From the NCBI RefSeq assembly GCF_025499605.1, contig NZ_JAFMVC010000002.1, forward strand, positions 346,205 to 410,204: a stretch of DNA of 64,000 nt, written 5' to 3'. This DNA comes from Carboxylicivirga litoralis (GTDB lineage Bacteria > Bacteroidota > Bacteroidia > Bacteroidales > Marinilabiliaceae). A model generated the notes under the pieces. That model worked only from the letters and a program-made list of their open reading frames with translations, was not told the DNA's origin and ran no database searches. Below are positions 63,657 to 64,000 of the stretch, piece after piece (positions within the stretch are counted from its first letter, which is position 1; each line of letters starts with the position of its first letter). The position numbers and the translations under genes are program-made.

Positions 63657-63755
63657 AAGTCGTATTAAACTCACTCACAATCGAATTTACTATGAGTTTA
63701 CTTCGAGTTTAGTATGACTTTACTATGAGTTTGCTCTTGTTCAAGTACGATTCAG
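63657..63755. repeat. Degenerate 11-bp tandem array
   Basis: Nine consecutive 11-bp units, best conserved at 63690-63733, with consensus near STATGAGTTTA (for example CTATGAGTTTA, CTTCGAGTTTA). No gene. The rest of the right end (63756-64000) shows no supported feature. Confidence 0.6.
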
Positions 63756-64000
63756 CTCCTACGCAGTGGCCTATTTCACCACCAAACAACAAGTCGTCAA
63801 TTTTCTTCAAAAAATAATTACGTCTCAATCGTCATCAAATCAACCCCTAAGCTACAGCGCTTCAAAAAGGCCGTAAAAAACTTTGCTTTGACATTTGGAG
63901 ATATAAAAAATACTCCCTTATTTTGCACCCGCTTTTGAGAACAACGGTTCATCTGAAAAGCAAGGGTGGTAAGGGTTTCGGCGCTTATTGTTACGTAATG

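Noticed and set aside
63526..63717. 63-codon frame after the cyclophilin gene
   Set aside because: It crosses the terminator and the 11-bp array.
1..64000. tRNA, rRNA, integrase or insertion sequence
   Set aside because: No cloverleaf-like sequence with a T-loop, no rRNA stretch and no transposase or recombinase motif was found by reading; a dedicated tRNA and IS scan would settle it.

Overview
The window looks like chromosomal DNA of a member of the Bacteroidota, probably a free-living or marine Bacteroidales/Marinilabiliales-type organism; the genus cannot be fixed from the sequence. The signs are a SusC/SusD pair, several proteins ending in a type IX secretion (T9SS) sorting domain, lipoproteins with a Cys followed by acidic or Ser/Gly residues, A-rich start regions without Shine-Dalgarno sequences, and promoters of the TAnnTTTG type. 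No rRNA, tRNA, CRISPR array, transposase or prophage gene was found.

Layout. 104-3124 (minus): OmpR-type two-component pair, a small unknown protein and an ElaA-like acetyltransferase. 3294-30469: the accessory core. It has a membrane-anchored TPR/LuxR-HTH regulator, two tandem modules of a giant (about 2,500 residue) secreted subtilisin plus a DUF4625-like lipoprotein, a SusC/SusD pair, a Calx-beta lipoprotein and a convergent T9SS cargo protein. 28293-31657: a gene-poor stretch with hairpin-rich repeats, including four copies of one 102-bp element, two of which flank a DUF559 nuclease gene. 31658-47478: RarD-type transporter, LytS/LytR-type pair, two CBM9/DUF5916 outer-membrane proteins, NUDIX hydrolase, RRM RNA-binding protein, chemoreceptor, POT peptide transporter, M28 peptidase and two small exported proteins. 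47711-52778: housekeeping (tyrS, SpoIIE-type phosphatase, efp, DUF3108 protein, tsaB). 53001-60504 (minus): a MacB-type export operon (ATPase, two permeases, adaptor, TolC-like protein, second adaptor). 60828-63529 (plus): an ECF sigma factor operon with an anti-sigma candidate, an unusual lipoprotein and a cyclophilin lipoprotein.

How it may work together (inference). The subtilisins would be exported by T9SS and degrade protein outside the cell. The DUF4625 lipoproteins, SusD-like and Calx-beta lipoproteins could hold products at the surface, and the SusC-like receptor would import them. No carbohydrate-active enzyme is nearby, so this reads as a protein or peptide utilisation locus rather than a polysaccharide one. 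A two-part DNA motif lies upstream of both subtilisin units and of the T9SS cargo gene at 28922-30469, which suggests that these three share regulation.

Intergenic DNA is unusually structured: degenerate tandem arrays with periods of 7, 8 and 11 bp recur between genes, alongside several families of REP- or MITE-like hairpin elements.
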